The translations under genes and the position numbers were made by a program. Of a DNA stretch of 22,735 nucleotides, positions 22,041 to 22,735 are shown in pieces. The notes below the pieces were generated by a model that searched no databases, had not been told where the DNA came from, and was given only the letters and a program-made list of their open reading frames with translations. The stretch is from Ettlia oleoabundans (lineage: Eukaryota > Chlorophyta > Chlorophyceae > Chlamydomonadales): contig JAAMXP010005863.1 in NCBI GenBank assembly GCA_019693395.1, positions 1 through 22,735 on the forward strand, written 5' to 3'. Within the stretch, counting starts at the first letter, position 1; the number at the start of each line of letters is the position of its first letter.

Positions 22041-22045
22041 TTACA
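22041..22045 (-). terminator. TGTAA poly(A) signal, ELP3
   Basis: TTACA on the plus strand is TGTAA for the minus-strand ELP3 transcript, about 165 bases beyond its stop codon. Confidence 0.55.
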
Positions 22046-22208
22046 ACTGTCGCCATGCACAGCAGGCAGGCAACCAATCGGCTGTACTATAAGGTTTGCG
22101 CATGCACGATAGGTAAATGGGGTGCGTGAAGTATGTGTGTTGCACAGGGAACGTAGAATGTACAGGTTCTTGATGCAGCCCCAAGCAGCAGTGGGGAAGC
22201 GCTGTTTG

Positions 22209-22735
<527 letters not shown>

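Larger units (their letters stand above)
21726..22208. other. Convergent intergenic region (phosphatase / ELP3)
   Basis: Two genes meet tail to tail here. Plus-strand TGTAA at 21832-21836 serves the phosphatase and minus-strand TGTAA (TTACA at 22041-22045) serves ELP3. The transcripts should end roughly 150-200 bases apart. No coding sequence was recognised. Confidence 0.6.

Overview
The window is nuclear DNA of a green alga (Chlorophyta, probably a core chlorophyte; the class is inferred). It is GC-rich. Every gene is cut by short introns, mostly about 70-350 bases. TGTAA, the green-algal poly(A) signal, lies behind four plus-strand genes and one minus-strand gene. The proteins are plant-type, several carry plastid transit peptides, and CAG/CAA-type low-complexity coding DNA is common. 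I see no prokaryotic operon, CRISPR array, rRNA, tRNA or mobile element.

Layout, left to right: (1) 659-5340, minus, a 13-exon plastid FAD oxidoreductase of the carotenoid isomerase-like family. (2) 5804-6820, minus, a small plastid cupin with five exons. (3) 6966-8097, plus, a LIN37-like MuvB/DREAM subunit, divergent from the cupin across about 145 bases. (4) 8457-11077, plus, a plastid atypical SDR with eight exons. (5) 11768-13644, plus, a PsbY polyprotein precursor holding four PsbY units. (6) 14145-19565, plus, a large Q-rich, HUA2-like protein with an RPR/CID-like domain. (7) 19802-21725, plus, a histidine phosphatase of the phosphoglycerate mutase-like/phosphoserine phosphatase type. 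(8) 22209 to the right edge, minus, the last two exons of ELP3, tail to tail with gene 7. Exon joins were worked out by hand from splice motifs, reading-frame phase and remembered family conservation. All eight models keep frame throughout.

The genes do not form a pathway. Four encode likely plastid proteins (CRTISO-like, cupin, SDR, PsbY) and three encode nuclear or gene-expression factors (LIN37, HUA2-like, ELP3). The two most notable observations are the fourfold PsbY polyprotein, where near-identical exons each carry one repeat but the introns between them look unrelated, and the high share of GC-AG introns (five of about 42 inferred introns, with a sixth possible).
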